Below, in pieces: positions 44,205 through 56,203 of a stretch of DNA of 64,000 nucleotides (positions are counted from its first letter, which is position 1; each line of letters starts with the position of its first letter). The DNA is taken from NCBI RefSeq assembly GCF_932294415.1, contig NC_065538.1:79311834-79375833 (forward strand), in the 5' to 3' direction. Made by a program: the position numbers and the translations under genes. The notes under the pieces are model-generated. The model worked only from the letters and a program-made list of their open reading frames with translations, was not told the DNA's origin and did not search any database. The DNA is from Quercus robur (taxonomy: Eukaryota; Streptophyta; Magnoliopsida; Fagales; Fagaceae).

Positions 44205-45906
44205 GTGAAATTTTTGACTTACTTTTAGTTTATTTTCCTTTTATGGTTTTTCTTTTATAATTGATAAAATAAATCCAGCATCCAAGATAAATCTTGAACT
44301 TTTTGAACGTCTTTTTTAGGAAAATTAGTTTGCATGAGTATATGTTGGTTGCTGTAGAAGAGAAAGGATCCCTCCAATTGAATCCTTCAATTCTCTCTCA
44401 AGGAAAAATTCATTTATCACTGATCGAATTATCTCCCTATCCACAAGAACAATCGGAGTCCACTAAATAAAAAATATGTCATTCGTTATTGCGTTAGAGA
44501 ATCATTAAACATAGCTGATATGATCGTCGATGCATTATTGCATTAGAGAATCATTAAACATAGCTGATATGATTGTTGATGCATTGAATAATTTCTTAGT
44601 TTCCTTCGTTGCATAGATGGTAGGTCACATTTTTTTTCTTTGGTTAAAAAATTTCCATGAAAGTCAAATGTGGGAAACCCATCACTCCACTTTCATCAAC
44701 AATAATGAACTTTCCTCTTCACATGTTTTGATGAATTTTTAATTTTTTTTGGAAGAATGACCTGTTATGTGTGACCTTCAAATTAAGTCAAAAACATTTT
44801 TTATTTTTTGGCTTGCACGGAAAATCATTTATATATATTGTGGGGCCTGAGATTTGGAATCCCGGCCCACTTCACATTAAGGGCCCAAAGCCCAAGTCGA
44901 GGAGCCCTACTGCCGAGGAGGTATGAGGAGAACCCCTTGACGGCCCAATAATATAGCCGATGACAACCTCACGCTCAACGCCTCACAAAACGCCTGAAGA
45001 AAAGGACAAACTCAGTACAAGAGCAGTACAAGCTAAAAAGCTGCCAACACCATAACGTGGAGCCCAGCACCTGACAAGCCCATACCCTATACCATGCTAT
45101 CCAGCTTTTCCCAACCACTCTGACATGAAGATTGATAGGACGAGTAATTGCCCCAAACAAGGAGAAACTGACACGTAGATAAAGAAGGGAAATCGAATAC
45201 TAGTATAAAAGGGAAAAAAAGGAGGAGAAAGAGAAGGAGGGGGGAAGGCCCCCGGAGAAAGAAGGAAGAAAAAGGAGGAATGGTGAGAATGTAATGCTCC
45301 TCGGACTAATTCCGAGGAGTCAAACTTTTCAAACTACATTAATGCAAGGCTCTGCTATACAGTCCAAACTCATCTTTGTATGATCGCTCATGAAACCGGG
45401 ACCATACCGAAACCCAGCGCCCAAAGGCAGGCCTTTCCAAACCCACTCTCTACAAATCATATTGTTTGGGCCCTTTACACACGAGCTCAACGTTATCCTT
45501 GGGTCGTTAAAAATCGTGTCCCTACATATATATTCGTAATTTTGTATAATTATATGAATAAAAACTTTCATTTCCGATGGAAAAACATTTTTTATTTTTA
45601 ACTATTTAGAAATCTCTATTGGGAAATCATTTTACAATGTGACATGGTCCTTTTTTTTTTCTTAGGATCATGTCAAGGATCATGTCACATTAAAAATTAT
45701 TACCCATTTGAGATTTTTAATGTGACATGATCCATGTCTGTATACAATGTTTCAATTCAAACTTGGAAGTGATTCAAGTTAGAGGTAAGAATGCAACTTT
45801 ACAACCTGTATATATTGCGCATTTGGTATGAGATTATTTTGATGTTTCTATAATTGAAACTGTTCGGCTAAGCTAGGAAGAAAATAAATTTTTGATTCAG
45901 TATAGT
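44205..45906. repeat. Segmental duplication, copy 2 (interrupted by a solo LTR)
   Basis: 44205-44838 and 45532-45906 match 36928-37788. It has its own extra tandem copy of a roughly 46-bp piece containing AATCATTAAACATAGCTGAT (near 44501 and 44547). Its right edge leads directly into the C2H2/PARP-like gene. Confidence 0.85.
44839..45526 (+). mobile_element. Solo LTR, plus orientation
   Basis: TG...CA ends (TGTGGGGCC to GTGTCCCTACA) with a perfect 5-bp TATAT duplication (44834-44838 and 45527-45531). It carries TATAAAAG at 45205-45212 and GAGG-rich and CCGAGGAG phrases. No internal region is present. Same broad family as 37789-38447. Confidence 0.88.
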
Positions 45907-46078
45907 ATGCCAAAAGAGGAACAATGTTATTGGCAAAAACTGGCTTTCCTTGATTGTTTTCTTGTCTTTATATTCCAAAGGTGCAAAAATAAATTTCCTA
46001 TCTAAGTTTTAAAGCTTTTTTGAAGATTGAAGTCATATATAATACCAAAGAAATACTAAGACCGACGAAAGAGACAGA

Positions 46079-47697
46079 ATGCCAGCAGTTTGCTGTGGTC
46101 TTAAGAGCTCATGGGACTGCAAATCCCAGGTACAATCAGATGTGTTTGATCCAAAGGCCAATGATAATCTAAGCTCTATGACAATAAAGAGAGAAAGGTT
46201 AAGGCGCTCAAGATGCACATCAAATTTCAAAGATATTGTGAGAGACACAGAGAAGCCACTAGGCTGCAGTACAAAATCACTAGGGAGCAGTGAATTTTGC
46301 AGTAAGGGCAAAGATAGAGAAAAGGATGGCCCAATGTTTTTGGGCAAAGTAAGCCCAGAGACCACTGATAATAGAGGCCACAATTTGGTGCACCATTATA
46401 GGCCCATTGAAACCCATGGTGGCTCTATTTTTTTTTATGGTGGTGGTACCAGTGATATTCCATCGAGGACATCTATTGAGACCGATTGTTATTGTTATTC
46501 AAATTTAATTTGCCCGATATGTGGTAAGAAACTTAGAAAATTGGATGCTATTCAAGCACAACATCTCTCCAAGCCTTCAGGTGAACACTAATATCCAAAG
46601 TTATATCTCATATATAAGTTTAATATAATTGTTGTGCCATTGTTTAAGGCCTAATCGTGCTTCACTAACTAAATAAAGGACCTTCGATAAAAAAATTCCA
46701 TTATATAATGTAATATGGCACTCTCATTGTTTTCCTGGTTGATGTAATTGTTACTATCTAGGCTTCGTCATTGTTTCACTTGTTGGTTGCTATGTTACAT
46801 CAAGTTCATTTTTCATCATGTCCATACTCCACTTTTAGTTACAAATGATTTTCATGTAGCTCATTATCTGCATTCAAATCTTTATTAAATTTGCAATTAA
46901 AATGAAAAGATGTTTTGTTTCCTCCATATAGCTCAATATCCAAACTTAAAAATGGTTTTCATAGAGGTAATTGATTTCTTCTTGTTTTCATATTGGTGAC
47001 AAATGTTTACAAATTTTGAGGTTGCCTAGTTTCTAAAGAGACCTCACAATGTCGTATATTGTGTGCAGTAATTGAACTTGGTGAAAGAGACTCATCTAGG
47101 AAGATAGTAGAAATGATTTGCCAAAAGAGTTGGTTAAAGTCTGAGAACAGTTGCGGGAGGATAGAGAGGGTCTTGAAGGTCCACAACACAAAAAAAACCA
47201 TTGCTTTGTTTGAAGAATATAGAGAAAAGGTGAAGAATGAAGCTAGCAAACAAATCAAAACGCATCCACGCTGCCTGGTTGATGGTAATGAGCTTTTGAG
47301 GTTCTATGGCACAACTTTTGTGTGCTCTCTTGGCATGAATGGCTCTTTTAGCTTGTGCACTTTGGATAATTGTGGTGTATGTCAAGTTTTAAGGCATGGA
47401 TACTTCACCAAGAAGGAATTCAATGGTGGGTTAGGAGTTTTTACCACTTCCACAAGTAAAAGCGCATTCCAATCTATTGAATTATATGAAGAAGAGCAGT
47501 CTCTTGGAAAGGCTTTAATACTGTGCAGAGTAGTGGCTGGAAGTGTTCACAGACTTTTGGAAAGAACTCAAGAATTATCTAGTCCAGAGTTCGATTCATT
47601 GGATGGGACAATGGGTCATCATTCGAATATTGAGGAGCTTTATGTATTAAATCCCATAGCTATCCTCCCTTGCTTTGTGGTAATCTACAAACCCTGA
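46079..47697 (+). CDS. C2H2 zinc-finger/PARP-like protein, divergent copy
   Basis: Two exons, 46079-46580 and 47069-47697, with a GT-AG intron, giving 376 residues. It matches a plant family I recall as a single C2H2 finger followed by a PARP-fold C-terminal region (Arabidopsis AT4G27240/AT5G54630 group). Shared parts are the MPAV start, CKSQVQSDVFDPKAN, the finger CPICGKKLRKLDAIQAQHLS, then DSSRKIVEMICQKSWLKSEN, GRIERVLKVHNTKKT, HPRCLVDGNELLRF, GVFTTSTSKSAF and the end LNPIAILPCFVVIYKP. The role of the family is poorly known. Odd points: the last finger histidine is replaced (SKP where relatives have SKH), the RFHGTT motif of relatives reads RFYGTT, and the linker before the finger is shorter than in relatives. 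The frame is open throughout, so it may be diverging rather than dead. Confidence 0.85.
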
Positions 47698-48097
47698 CTG
47701 AGAGGGGATTATGCTAAGGCTAAAACTCGTGGCGCACACACACATCCGTACTCACATGTTTTTAGTTGTTTTTTGCGTGTGTAATTAACACTATCCTAAA
47801 CTAATACTACACAACATATGTAATTTGTTAGTCATTTTCCAAAGGAATTACAACTGAACTTAGGATTGGCCCTAAGCCGGCTTGTACCACTTATGCCATG
47901 GTGTAGACCCTCTAGCTATTAGAGAAAGGCCCTCAAATAGGTTTTTTTTTTTTTTTTTTTTTAGGGGGGGGAGGGTGGTGGGGCAATAAATAATTGATTT
48001 TTAATAAAAAAAAATGTGAGCTATATTTTTTTTTCCTTCCACTTGTAAGAAGGCCCAAAAAATTGAGTGATGCTAGAAATGCTACATATTTTACTAT
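47698..48097. other. 3' region of the C2H2/PARP-like gene
   Basis: Probable 3' UTR, then a poly-T/G-rich run near 47940-47985. Nothing else recognised. Confidence 0.5.
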
Positions 48098-48100
48098 ATA

Positions 48101-49074
48101 GAGCATTCTTATCAAGCCTCCTAAATGCTATAAATCTTATTTTTTAGCAGTTGAACCCCAAAAAAACACTTTCCATCAAAATTGGTAAATGCTATAAAAT
48201 TTACAATGTTTCTACAGTGCACTCTCATTTTTGAGAGCGTACTGTAGCTGTATTGTAAAATAAAAAATGATTTTTTATTCACCAACGGTTTTCTCATTTC
48301 TCACTCTTTCTTCTCTCACTTCTTTCATCTCTGTTCTCTCTTCTCTCTCCGTGGTTCATGGTCTGTTGTACTCGTCGCTCAACTCTGCTCGTCCCCGGTC
48401 TCTGCATGTCACCGGTCTCTGCTTGTTGCCGGTCTCTGCTTGTTGCCGATCTCTCTGCTCTCAGTCACTCGATCTCTCTACTCTTCGTCTACAACATCGC
48501 TAGCATGTCACCAATCTCTCTACTCTTTGGCCGCAACGTCGCCAGGTCGCCGGTAGTGGCTAAGATTTGGTCCGATTTTGGGTTTTGTGGTGTTGTCTTC
48601 GAATCTCTGGTGGTGGATGATGTTGTTTTCTGGGTTTGTGAATCTCTGTGGGTCTCCGTTGGTTTTTCTGCATCTGCTAGTGTGTGTGTGTGTGTGTTTT
48701 TTTTCAGTGGTGGTGGCTGGGATGGATATGGGTTTGTTGGGTTGAGATGGAAGAGTGTGAGTTTGTTGGATAGATAGGTGGGTATGGGTGGTTGGTGTTT
48801 TTTTCCGGTGGTGGTGGATGGGGTGGGTATGGGTTTGCTGCGTTGAGATGGTCAAGTTTGCTGGGTTGAGACTTGAGAGTGACAGAGAGGACGAGAGAGA
48901 AAGAAATATAATTGAAGAATAAAGAAATAATAAAAAAAGAATATTTAAATGAAATGGTAAAAAATATAGAATGTTTGATGTTGGATGTATTGTAAAATGA
49001 GTTGTTAAAAGCTAAAATTTTAGGTTTTGAGGTGGTATATGCTAAAAATTTTACTCACCCTGATGGGAATGCTG
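48101..49074. mobile_element. Probable Harbinger-type element, 974 bp
   Basis: The left end GAGCATTCTTATCAAG pairs with the complement of the right end, CAGCATTCCCATCAGG. Flanks are ATA and TTA, an imperfect 3-bp pair. The interior has a CT-rich part (48290-48500) and a GGTGGTGG/GTGTGT-rich part (48580-48830), as in the elements at 13149 and 19029. No transposase. Confidence 0.7.
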
Positions 49075-49077
49075 TTA

Positions 49078-49615
49078 CAAATTGATTTGTAATTAATTAT
49101 ATTCATTATTGAAGTGTCATCAATTACTTATAAGCTTTTCATGGTAGCATTTGTAGTAAACTTAGCATTTTTCCAAAAACAAATTCTGGATTAATTGAAA
49201 TTTGACCCAAATAACATTAAGTGAATTGACTATTAAGACTTTAAGAGTAAGAATAATGAATTTAAAAAAAATAATATTATGAAATAGAATATTAACTAAA
49301 TATTATTTAAATTCTTCTAAAAAAAATAATAAATATTATTTAAATATAAAAATGTTAATTTAAAGTTAATATGTTTTACCTCAAACTGTATTTAGCGACA
49401 TTCATTGAACTATTATAAAGTAATGCATATTTGTTAGCCATCATTTACATTTACAAGGTTTTTCATTTTTTTTGCCTGTAATTTGCCTTGAAATTTTTAT
49501 CTAACTTTAGCACATTTGTATTTCAACTTGTAGAACACTAGAAAGTGTGATGTTTTTACACATCCTATGTTAATCGTTCGACTGACAATATTCAGAGATC
49601 GTCTTTGGTTGATCT
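49078..49615. other. Gene-free AT-rich spacer
   Basis: Nothing recognised between the Harbinger-type element and the LINE. Confidence 0.5.
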
Positions 49616-49779
49616 AGCTAATCATAGGAAACTGCGTTCAACATGGGAGTTTCTCTGACCTAGGGAAACCCTAGCCGTCAGGAGAATAGTCTAGTGCCTA
49701 CGTCCCAGTGGGGCTTCTACAGTCCTCTTCCCACGTCGCTTTTGATCTAAGGGAGAGAGTGAGTGAGTTTCTAGTTGAG

Positions 49780-51192
49780 ATGGAGAAGTTGATGGGTTCG
49801 TGGAAGAAGTTTTCACTCTCAGAGTGCGAAGGCGATAAGTTTGTTGTCCAAGAGGAAACCACGGTGGAGGAGTATTTATTGGCAGCGAAGTTTCTGACTC
49901 GTAGAGTGTTGAATATGGAGGCCATAGCCAAGACTTTCACACTCTTGTGGAAGACCAGGAAAGGTTTCGAGATTACAGATATGGGGGATCATAAGATTCT
50001 CTTCGTTTTTCCTGAGGAGGCAGACATTGATAGGGTTTTGGAGGGGGAGCCTTGGTCCTTTGATAGGCATCTTGTGGTGCTGCAGAGAATTGATAGGGAT
50101 GTTGCCATCCGGTCCCTGGATTTTAGTATCACCCGTTTCTAGATTCAGGTCCATGACTTGCCGGTCGGAAACTTCTCTGTAGAACTGGCGAAGAAGATTG
50201 GGTCGGTAGCAGGCAAGGTCGAGAACCAAATGACAGATGAGGGAGACCAGTATGGTGTAAATTTCATCCGGTTAAGGGTAGCGGTCGATATCCATAAACC
50301 GTTATGCCGTGGACGTACCATTACTACGGTTAGAGGAAAGGAGGGTTGGGTAAACTTCCGGTATGAACGTCTGCCCAATATATGTTATTGGTGCGGAAAA
50401 CTCATCCATGGAGATAGAGAATGCCCACTATGGATTAGAAGCAGAGGTACTCTTAAGGATGGTGATCAACAATATGGTGCATGGCTCCGTGTAACCACGC
50501 CAAATCCTTTTAAGAAAACTGTGATTCGTGTGCCGGGCTTGGACGAGGAAGAGGGTTGGAACGGATTCGAAAGGCATGATGAGAACGTTACGGCAGGCGG
50601 CAGTTCAAAGGAAGTTGGCGGAGGTAGTTCGAAGACTAGTCAAGCTGCAGAACAGAGTATGGAGGGGACCGATGAGCAAGCTGGAAGGGTGGCTGATCGG
50701 GAAGCAGAGTTGGGTAGCCCAGAATCACCGGAAACCATTTTGGAAAGTCCAAATATTGAGGAGCCGGTGCCGCTTCGCAATAATGAGGTAACGGTGCAGA
50801 ATGATTTATTCCAGGAGCAATTGGAGGAGATTGATTATGAACTTTCTAAGTTTGATGATGTAACAGTCAAAGAAGTCAATGGGGAGAGTAATGAGGTCAC
50901 GTTACACCAACAGGAGGTGGAGGAAAAAGTAGGCAATGGGCCTGGACCGTTGGGCCGTTCCTCTAGCCCGTGTGTAATGAAAGATAAGGGGAAAAATAAA
51001 GAAAAAGGATGGGTCCGTAGAGAACGAAGCAATGTTCAGCCCACTGGACACTATTCTTCCATTTTAACAAAAAGAACATCCAGAGATGAGAACGCAGAAA
51101 CAGAGGAAACAGAGGGCAACAAGAAAAAGGTGGCAAAGCCTGATATAACGTTATCGGCGGAGGCTGGTTCCCAGCCCCGCCGGAACCAATGA
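49780..51192 (+). pseudogene. LINE ORF1 (DUF4283, CCHC knuckle), one stop
   Basis: The frame is open for 470 codons apart from a TAG at 50140-50142, just before IQVHDLPVGNFS. The LINE at 21015 reads FWVQVHDLP there, so the stop replaces a tryptophan. Domains are DUF4283 (LLAAKFLTRRVLNMEAIAKT, GEPWSFDRHLVVLQRI) and a zinc knuckle CYWCGKLIHGDREC near 50390, followed by a polar glutamate-rich tail. The ORF1 stop overlaps the ORF2 ATG as ATGA. I chose 49780 as start because it aligns with the other LINE; an upstream in-frame ATG exists. Confidence 0.9.
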
Positions 51193-54100
51193 ATCTTTTA
51201 GCATGGAACTGCTGGGGGCTTGGGAACCGCCGTGCAGTTCAAGAGCTTGTAGACATTGTACAAGCGCAAGGTCCCGAGATCGTGTTTTTGTCGGAAACAT
51301 GGTCGGATAAAGATTGGATGGAATGGGTTCGATGTCAGTTGAAGTTTGATGGTTGTTTTACTGTCCCAAGTGAAGGGAGGGCCGGTGGGTTAGCACTCTT
51401 GTGGAAAGAAGAAGATGTGGTTTGGGTTGATAGTTTCTCATAGTACCATATTGACGCGTTAGTGCATGGCGGTTCGGATAACAAATGGCGCTTGACTGGC
51501 TTCTATGGTGAACCGGAAACGAATAGAAGGTCTGAGGGACGGGACATGCTCCGTATGTTGAATTCTAAACCAAAGCTCCCATGGTGCTGTCTTGGAGATT
51601 TCAATGAGTTATTAGAGGCTAAGGAAGAAAGAGGTGGCACACAACGGTCCCATAATCTCATGCAGTCCTTCCGAGATGTTCTTGATGATTGCGGGTTTGT
51701 CGACTTGGGGTATTCTGGACCAGAGTTCACTTGGCATGGTCGTCGACATGGTGAATGGATTTGGGAGCGTCTAGACCGAGGGGTGGCAAACTATGATTGG
51801 TTAGCTCGTTTTCCGACGGGTAGAATCACTCATTTGAACTGCTACACATCGGATCATAGACCATTATCATTAGCTCTTGATCCAAACGGGGAAAAACAGA
51901 AGTGGAAGCGAAAGCCATTCCGGTTTGAAGCTATGTGGGTCACTAATCCGGAATGTGGGAATACGGTCTCTAGAGCTTGGTCTCATCAGTGTGCATTTGG
52001 TACTCCTATGTTCAACGTGGCCAGTAAGTTGAAGAGGTGCAAAAAACATTTAAAGAAGTGGAGCAAGACACATTTCGGCAATGTTAAACTACAAATCCAG
52101 CAGAAAAAGGAATTGTTATGGCAAGCAGAGGAAAGAATGGTCAGGGAGAATAATTATGAAGAGGTGCTGAGGTTGAAGTCAGAATTGAATGTCTTGCTTG
52201 ATAGGGAAGAACAAATGTGGCATCAGAGATCTCGGGTTCAATGGATTAAAAGTGGTGACAAGAACACTAGATTCTTTCATGGGACAACCACAAATAGGAA
52301 GCGAAGGAATTTTATTAAAGGGCTACGTGATGCTGAAGGTGTTTGGGTATCTGAGGAAGCTGCCTTTACAAAAATTTTGGTTGATTTCTATGGTGAACTT
52401 TTCACAACATCTAACTCGCAAAATTTAGAGTTTGTGTTGGAGGGGATTCAAGAAGTTGTTTCCAGGGATATGAATTCAAAACTCATAGCTCCATACAAGG
52501 CTGAGGAGGTTGAATTAGCAATAAAAGAAATGGCTCCATTGAAAGCTCCTGGCCCGGATGGCATGCCCCCTTTATTTTATCAGACTTACTGGACGAAAAT
52601 TGGTATGGATATTATTCAAGCTGTTTTATCATGTCTTAATTCTGGCTCTATTTTAAAATCCATTAATCATACGTTTATTACTTTAATTCCAAAAGTAAAA
52701 AATCCGGAGAGAGTCTCTGAATTTAGACCAATTAGCTTGTGTAATGTGATCTATAAAGTTGTCAGTAAAATCATTGCAAATAGGCTTAAACCTCTCCTTA
52801 ACAGTATCATATTTGAAACCCAGAGTGCTTTTATTGCTGACAGATTGATTACTGATAATGTGTTGATTGCCTTTGAATCTCTCCATCACATGAAAACTTG
52901 TTGCTCAGGGAAGACAGGTTTTATGGCTTTAAAATTAGATATGAGTAAAGCCTATGATCGGGTGGAGTGGGCTTTCCTGGAGAAAATTTTATTGAAGATG
53001 GGTTTTCAGAATTCCTGGGTATCTCTGATCATGGAATGCATTACTACGGTGTCATACTCTATTTTGATAAATGGTGAGCCACAAGGAATGATTGTCCCAA
53101 CTAGAGGACTAAGACAAGGGGATCCTCTATCCCCTTATCTCTTCCTCTTTTGTGCTGAAGGTCTAAATGCGCTTCTTAGGAGAGCAGCTGATGATGGACA
53201 GATTCATGGTTTCTCTATTAGTAGGCGTGGTCCAAAGCTTACTCACCTCTTTTTTGCAGATGATTGTTTACTATTCTGCAGGTCTACACTTGCAGAGTGC
53301 GACAAAATAAAGGAGTTGTTGGCAGTGTATGAAGCAGCTTCAGGCCAGATGGTGAACCAGGATAAAACCACTCTCTTCTTCAGTAGCAACACAGATGAAA
53401 CAACTCAGGAAGCAATTAAGGGGTCACTTGGTCTTCCGGTTATTCAACATTATGAGAAATATCTGGGTCTACCTTCCTTTATAGGGAGGGGGAAGAAAGC
53501 AAGCTTTACCCAAATCAAAGAACGAGTGTGGGCAAAAATGCAAGGGTGGAAGGAAAAGTTACTCTCTCAAGCTGGGAAAGAGGTAATGATCAAGGCAGTA
53601 ATTCAATCAATCCCGGCTTACTCTATGAGTGTATTCAAGTTGCCGGTCAGTTTATGTAAAGATATTGAAATGATGATTCGTAAATTCTGGTGGGGGCATG
53701 GTGAGAGAAAAAAGTTACATTGGGTGAAGTGGAGTACGTTGTGTTCTTCCAAATCTATTGGGGGTATGGGTTTTAGGGATATCCAAAATTTTAACAAGGC
53801 AATGCTTGCTAAGCAGGTTTGGAGATTTTTGAATAATAGGGATTCATTACTATTTAAAGTTTTTAGCTCTAAATATTTTCCAACTGGTAATATTTTGGAA
53901 GCCCAAATACCTTCGAAATGCTCCTATGCATGGAGAAGTATCTTACAATCCAGGGATATCATTCAAAAGGGGGCGGTGTGGAGAGTTGGTGATGGCCGGA
54001 AGATAGATATTTGGAGTCATAATTGGTTGCCGGATGTGGGACAGAGCAGAGTGTTCTCACCTAGGAATGACGCAAGGGTTGAGAAGGTGTGTGATTTGTT

Positions 54101-55286
54101 TTATCCCAATTCAAAAATATGGGATCCTGGGCTGATTCAACACACTTTCTACCCTTGGGAAGCAGAGAAGATCATGAGGATACATGTAAGTGCTGTGAAT
54201 ACAGAGGACACGCTGGTTTGGCCATTATCTTCGGATGGCGAATATTCGGTTAAGTCTGCATACAGAATGCTGGCGGCGGAAGTTACCAATGGACTTCCTT
54301 CTTCGTCAGGAGGGGCGTGCTCCTTACTGTGGAAGCGCATCTGGAAAATTCATGCGCCACAAAGGATCAAGCATTTCATATGGCGCGCGGCAAAGGACTC
54401 TCTTCCCACAAAACAAAATCTAGTCCGACGGCAGATTCCTGTGGACGTGACTTGCTCCTTGTGCGAGGATTATCAGGAAACACTCTTGCATGCATTATGG
54501 CTATGTGACCAAGCCAAATCGGTCTGGAAATCTGATTCTAGATTTTTAGAGTTGTATCGGAAAGCGCATAGGAGTTTTGTGGATCTTCTTGACTCTGTTT
54601 TTGAGCAAGGCTCTGTTTTCTTTGTCGCTCTCTTCTCAACAATTGCCTGGAGTCTTTGGCAGCGTAGAAATAAGCTGCGTGAACATCAACCCACGTGGCC
54701 CATCCAGGAGATATATCGTCGAGCAAAAGAGCTGGTGGTGGAGTTCTTCGAGGTTCATCAGCGACCTATGAATCCAGTGCACCATGCTCCCCGTGTCAAG
54801 TGGTTACCACCAGTAGAGGGTGGGTATAAAGCAAATTTTGATGCGGCTTTTTTTGAAAATAGTGAGCTAGCAGGTATTGGGGTGGTGGTTCGGGACAGCT
54901 TTGGTAATGTTATGGGGGCGCTGAGTCAGAAAATTCCCAAACCCCAGTCCATGGAGCATGCTGAAGCTCTTGCGGCTTGTAGAGCTGTGATCCTGGTGAA
55001 AGAACTCTTGCTCTCCCAAGCGTGTTTTGAAGGTGACTGCCAGCGGGTCATTCAAGCTATCAATGCATGTGGTCCCAGTCGTACACTGTTTGGCCATATT
55101 ATTGAAGAGATTCACTGTTTCAGCTCCTCTTTAGCTTGTTGTTCTTTTGTCCACGTACGTAGAGAGGGTAATAAACTGGCACATGCCCTAGCTAGAAGAG
55201 TAGTTTTATCTGCAGATACTGATGTATGGGTAGAAGAGCTACCCAATGATTTGGATGATGTATTCCGATCTGATTTAGTTCAATAA
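51189..55286 (+). pseudogene. LINE ORF2: endonuclease/reverse transcriptase/RNase H, one stop
   Basis: The frame is open for 1366 codons apart from a TAG at 51441-51443 (between DSFS and YHIDA, probably once CAG). Domains in order are: endonuclease (WNCWGLGNRR, SETWSDK, LGDFNELL, TSDHRPL); reverse transcriptase (PLKAPGPDGMPPLFYQ, FRPISLCNVIYKV, KLDMSKAYDRVEW, RQGDPLSPYLF, catalytic FADD in THLFFADDCLLF); zinc-binding tail (CSLCEDYQETLLHALWLC); and RNase H (NFDAAFF, GVVVRDSFG, EHAEALAACRA, EGDCQRVI, REGNKLAHALA). All recognisable catalytic residues are present. The break lies in the endonuclease part, before the conserved GEPETNRRSEG segment. Confidence 0.93.
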
Positions 55287-55339
55287 ACTTACTTACCTCT
55301 CTCTCTCAAAAAAAAAAAAAAAAAAAAAGCTAATCATAG

Positions 55340-56111
55340 ATACAACGTTATTTTATCTTCTCTTTTTTCCTCTACATAAATCATAAAGACACCATTTTTA
55401 TATTTTTATATTATTATTTTCTGATCAATCTATTTGTACATAAATATAATATTTTATTTCTTGTTTCTTTTTTATTATTATTGTTCTAATTATTTCTTGT
55501 TTCTTTCACTCATTACAAATATTTAAATATTAGCATATGTATATAGAGAATAAATACATGTACATGGTATTTCCTCTCTCGCTTTTAGGTGGCCAAGTAC
55601 AAATAGTCAAATATAATATTGCATTTCTTGTTGGTTTCACTCCCCAAAAATATTAAAATATATCAACAGATGTATATCGAGAATAAACACACATATACAT
55701 GGTATTTCCTGTGTAACTTGTAATGTAAGTGGCCAACTAATACGTAGCAAAATCAATTTTATTTCTTTCTTATCTTTAGAATATAAACTATAAAGCTCAA
55801 ATGCTAATAGAAAATAGGAAATTTATTCTTAATTATGATTTGGTATATTCAAACATTTTATTTTTAAATACTAAAATTTCTATTGGATTGGGTTTATGCT
55901 TGCCCACAATTTTAGTGTAATTCTTGGGGAATGGGAAAATAGTGTACATATCCCACTATTTTCCACCCTGTTAAAACTATATTGGTCTATAATTTTGGGT
56001 TTTTTTTTTCCCCCTCTCTCTCTCTCTCCCCTAATGAGACCTCTAATCAATATTGGCCGAAGTGGTCAAACCCAATATGCAAGAACCTGCCTTGAAAGGG
56101 TTAGAGCCTTA
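55340..56111. other. Gene-free AT-rich spacer
   Basis: A phrase AATATTA-AATA followed by TATAT-GAGAATAAA and CATGGTATTTCCT occurs twice (near 55525-55575 and 55655-55710), an old tandem repeat. Nothing else recognised. Confidence 0.5.
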
Positions 56112-56203
56112 GAGGGTGTTTTACCACTTCCATGAGTAAGAGAGTCTTTCTATCCATTTAATTATATGAACAACACAATTCTTTAAGAAAGACTTTAATA
56201 GTT
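56112..56203 (+). pseudogene. Relic of the C2H2/PARP-like gene, exon 2 piece
   Basis: About 90 bases align with 47435-47525 of the gene at 46079-47697, same strand, with shared phrases TTTTACCACTTCCA, AATTATATGAA and AAGACTTTAATA/AAGGCTTTAATA. Translated, it begins GVFTTST-like but is interrupted by stops. Neither the rest of exon 2 nor exon 1 is visible nearby, so this is the remnant of a second copy. Confidence 0.75.

Larger units (their letters stand above)
49628..55327 (+). mobile_element. Full-length L1-type LINE
   Basis: A 12-bp target duplication AGCTAATCATAG lies at 49616-49627 and 55328-55339, with a poly-A tail at about 55308-55327. Layout is a leader of about 150 bases, ORF1 (49780-51192), ORF2 (51189-55286) and a short CT-rich 3' UTR. 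It is a different subfamily from the LINE at 21015: protein motifs align throughout but many residues differ. Two stop codons in all, one per ORF. Confidence 0.97.
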
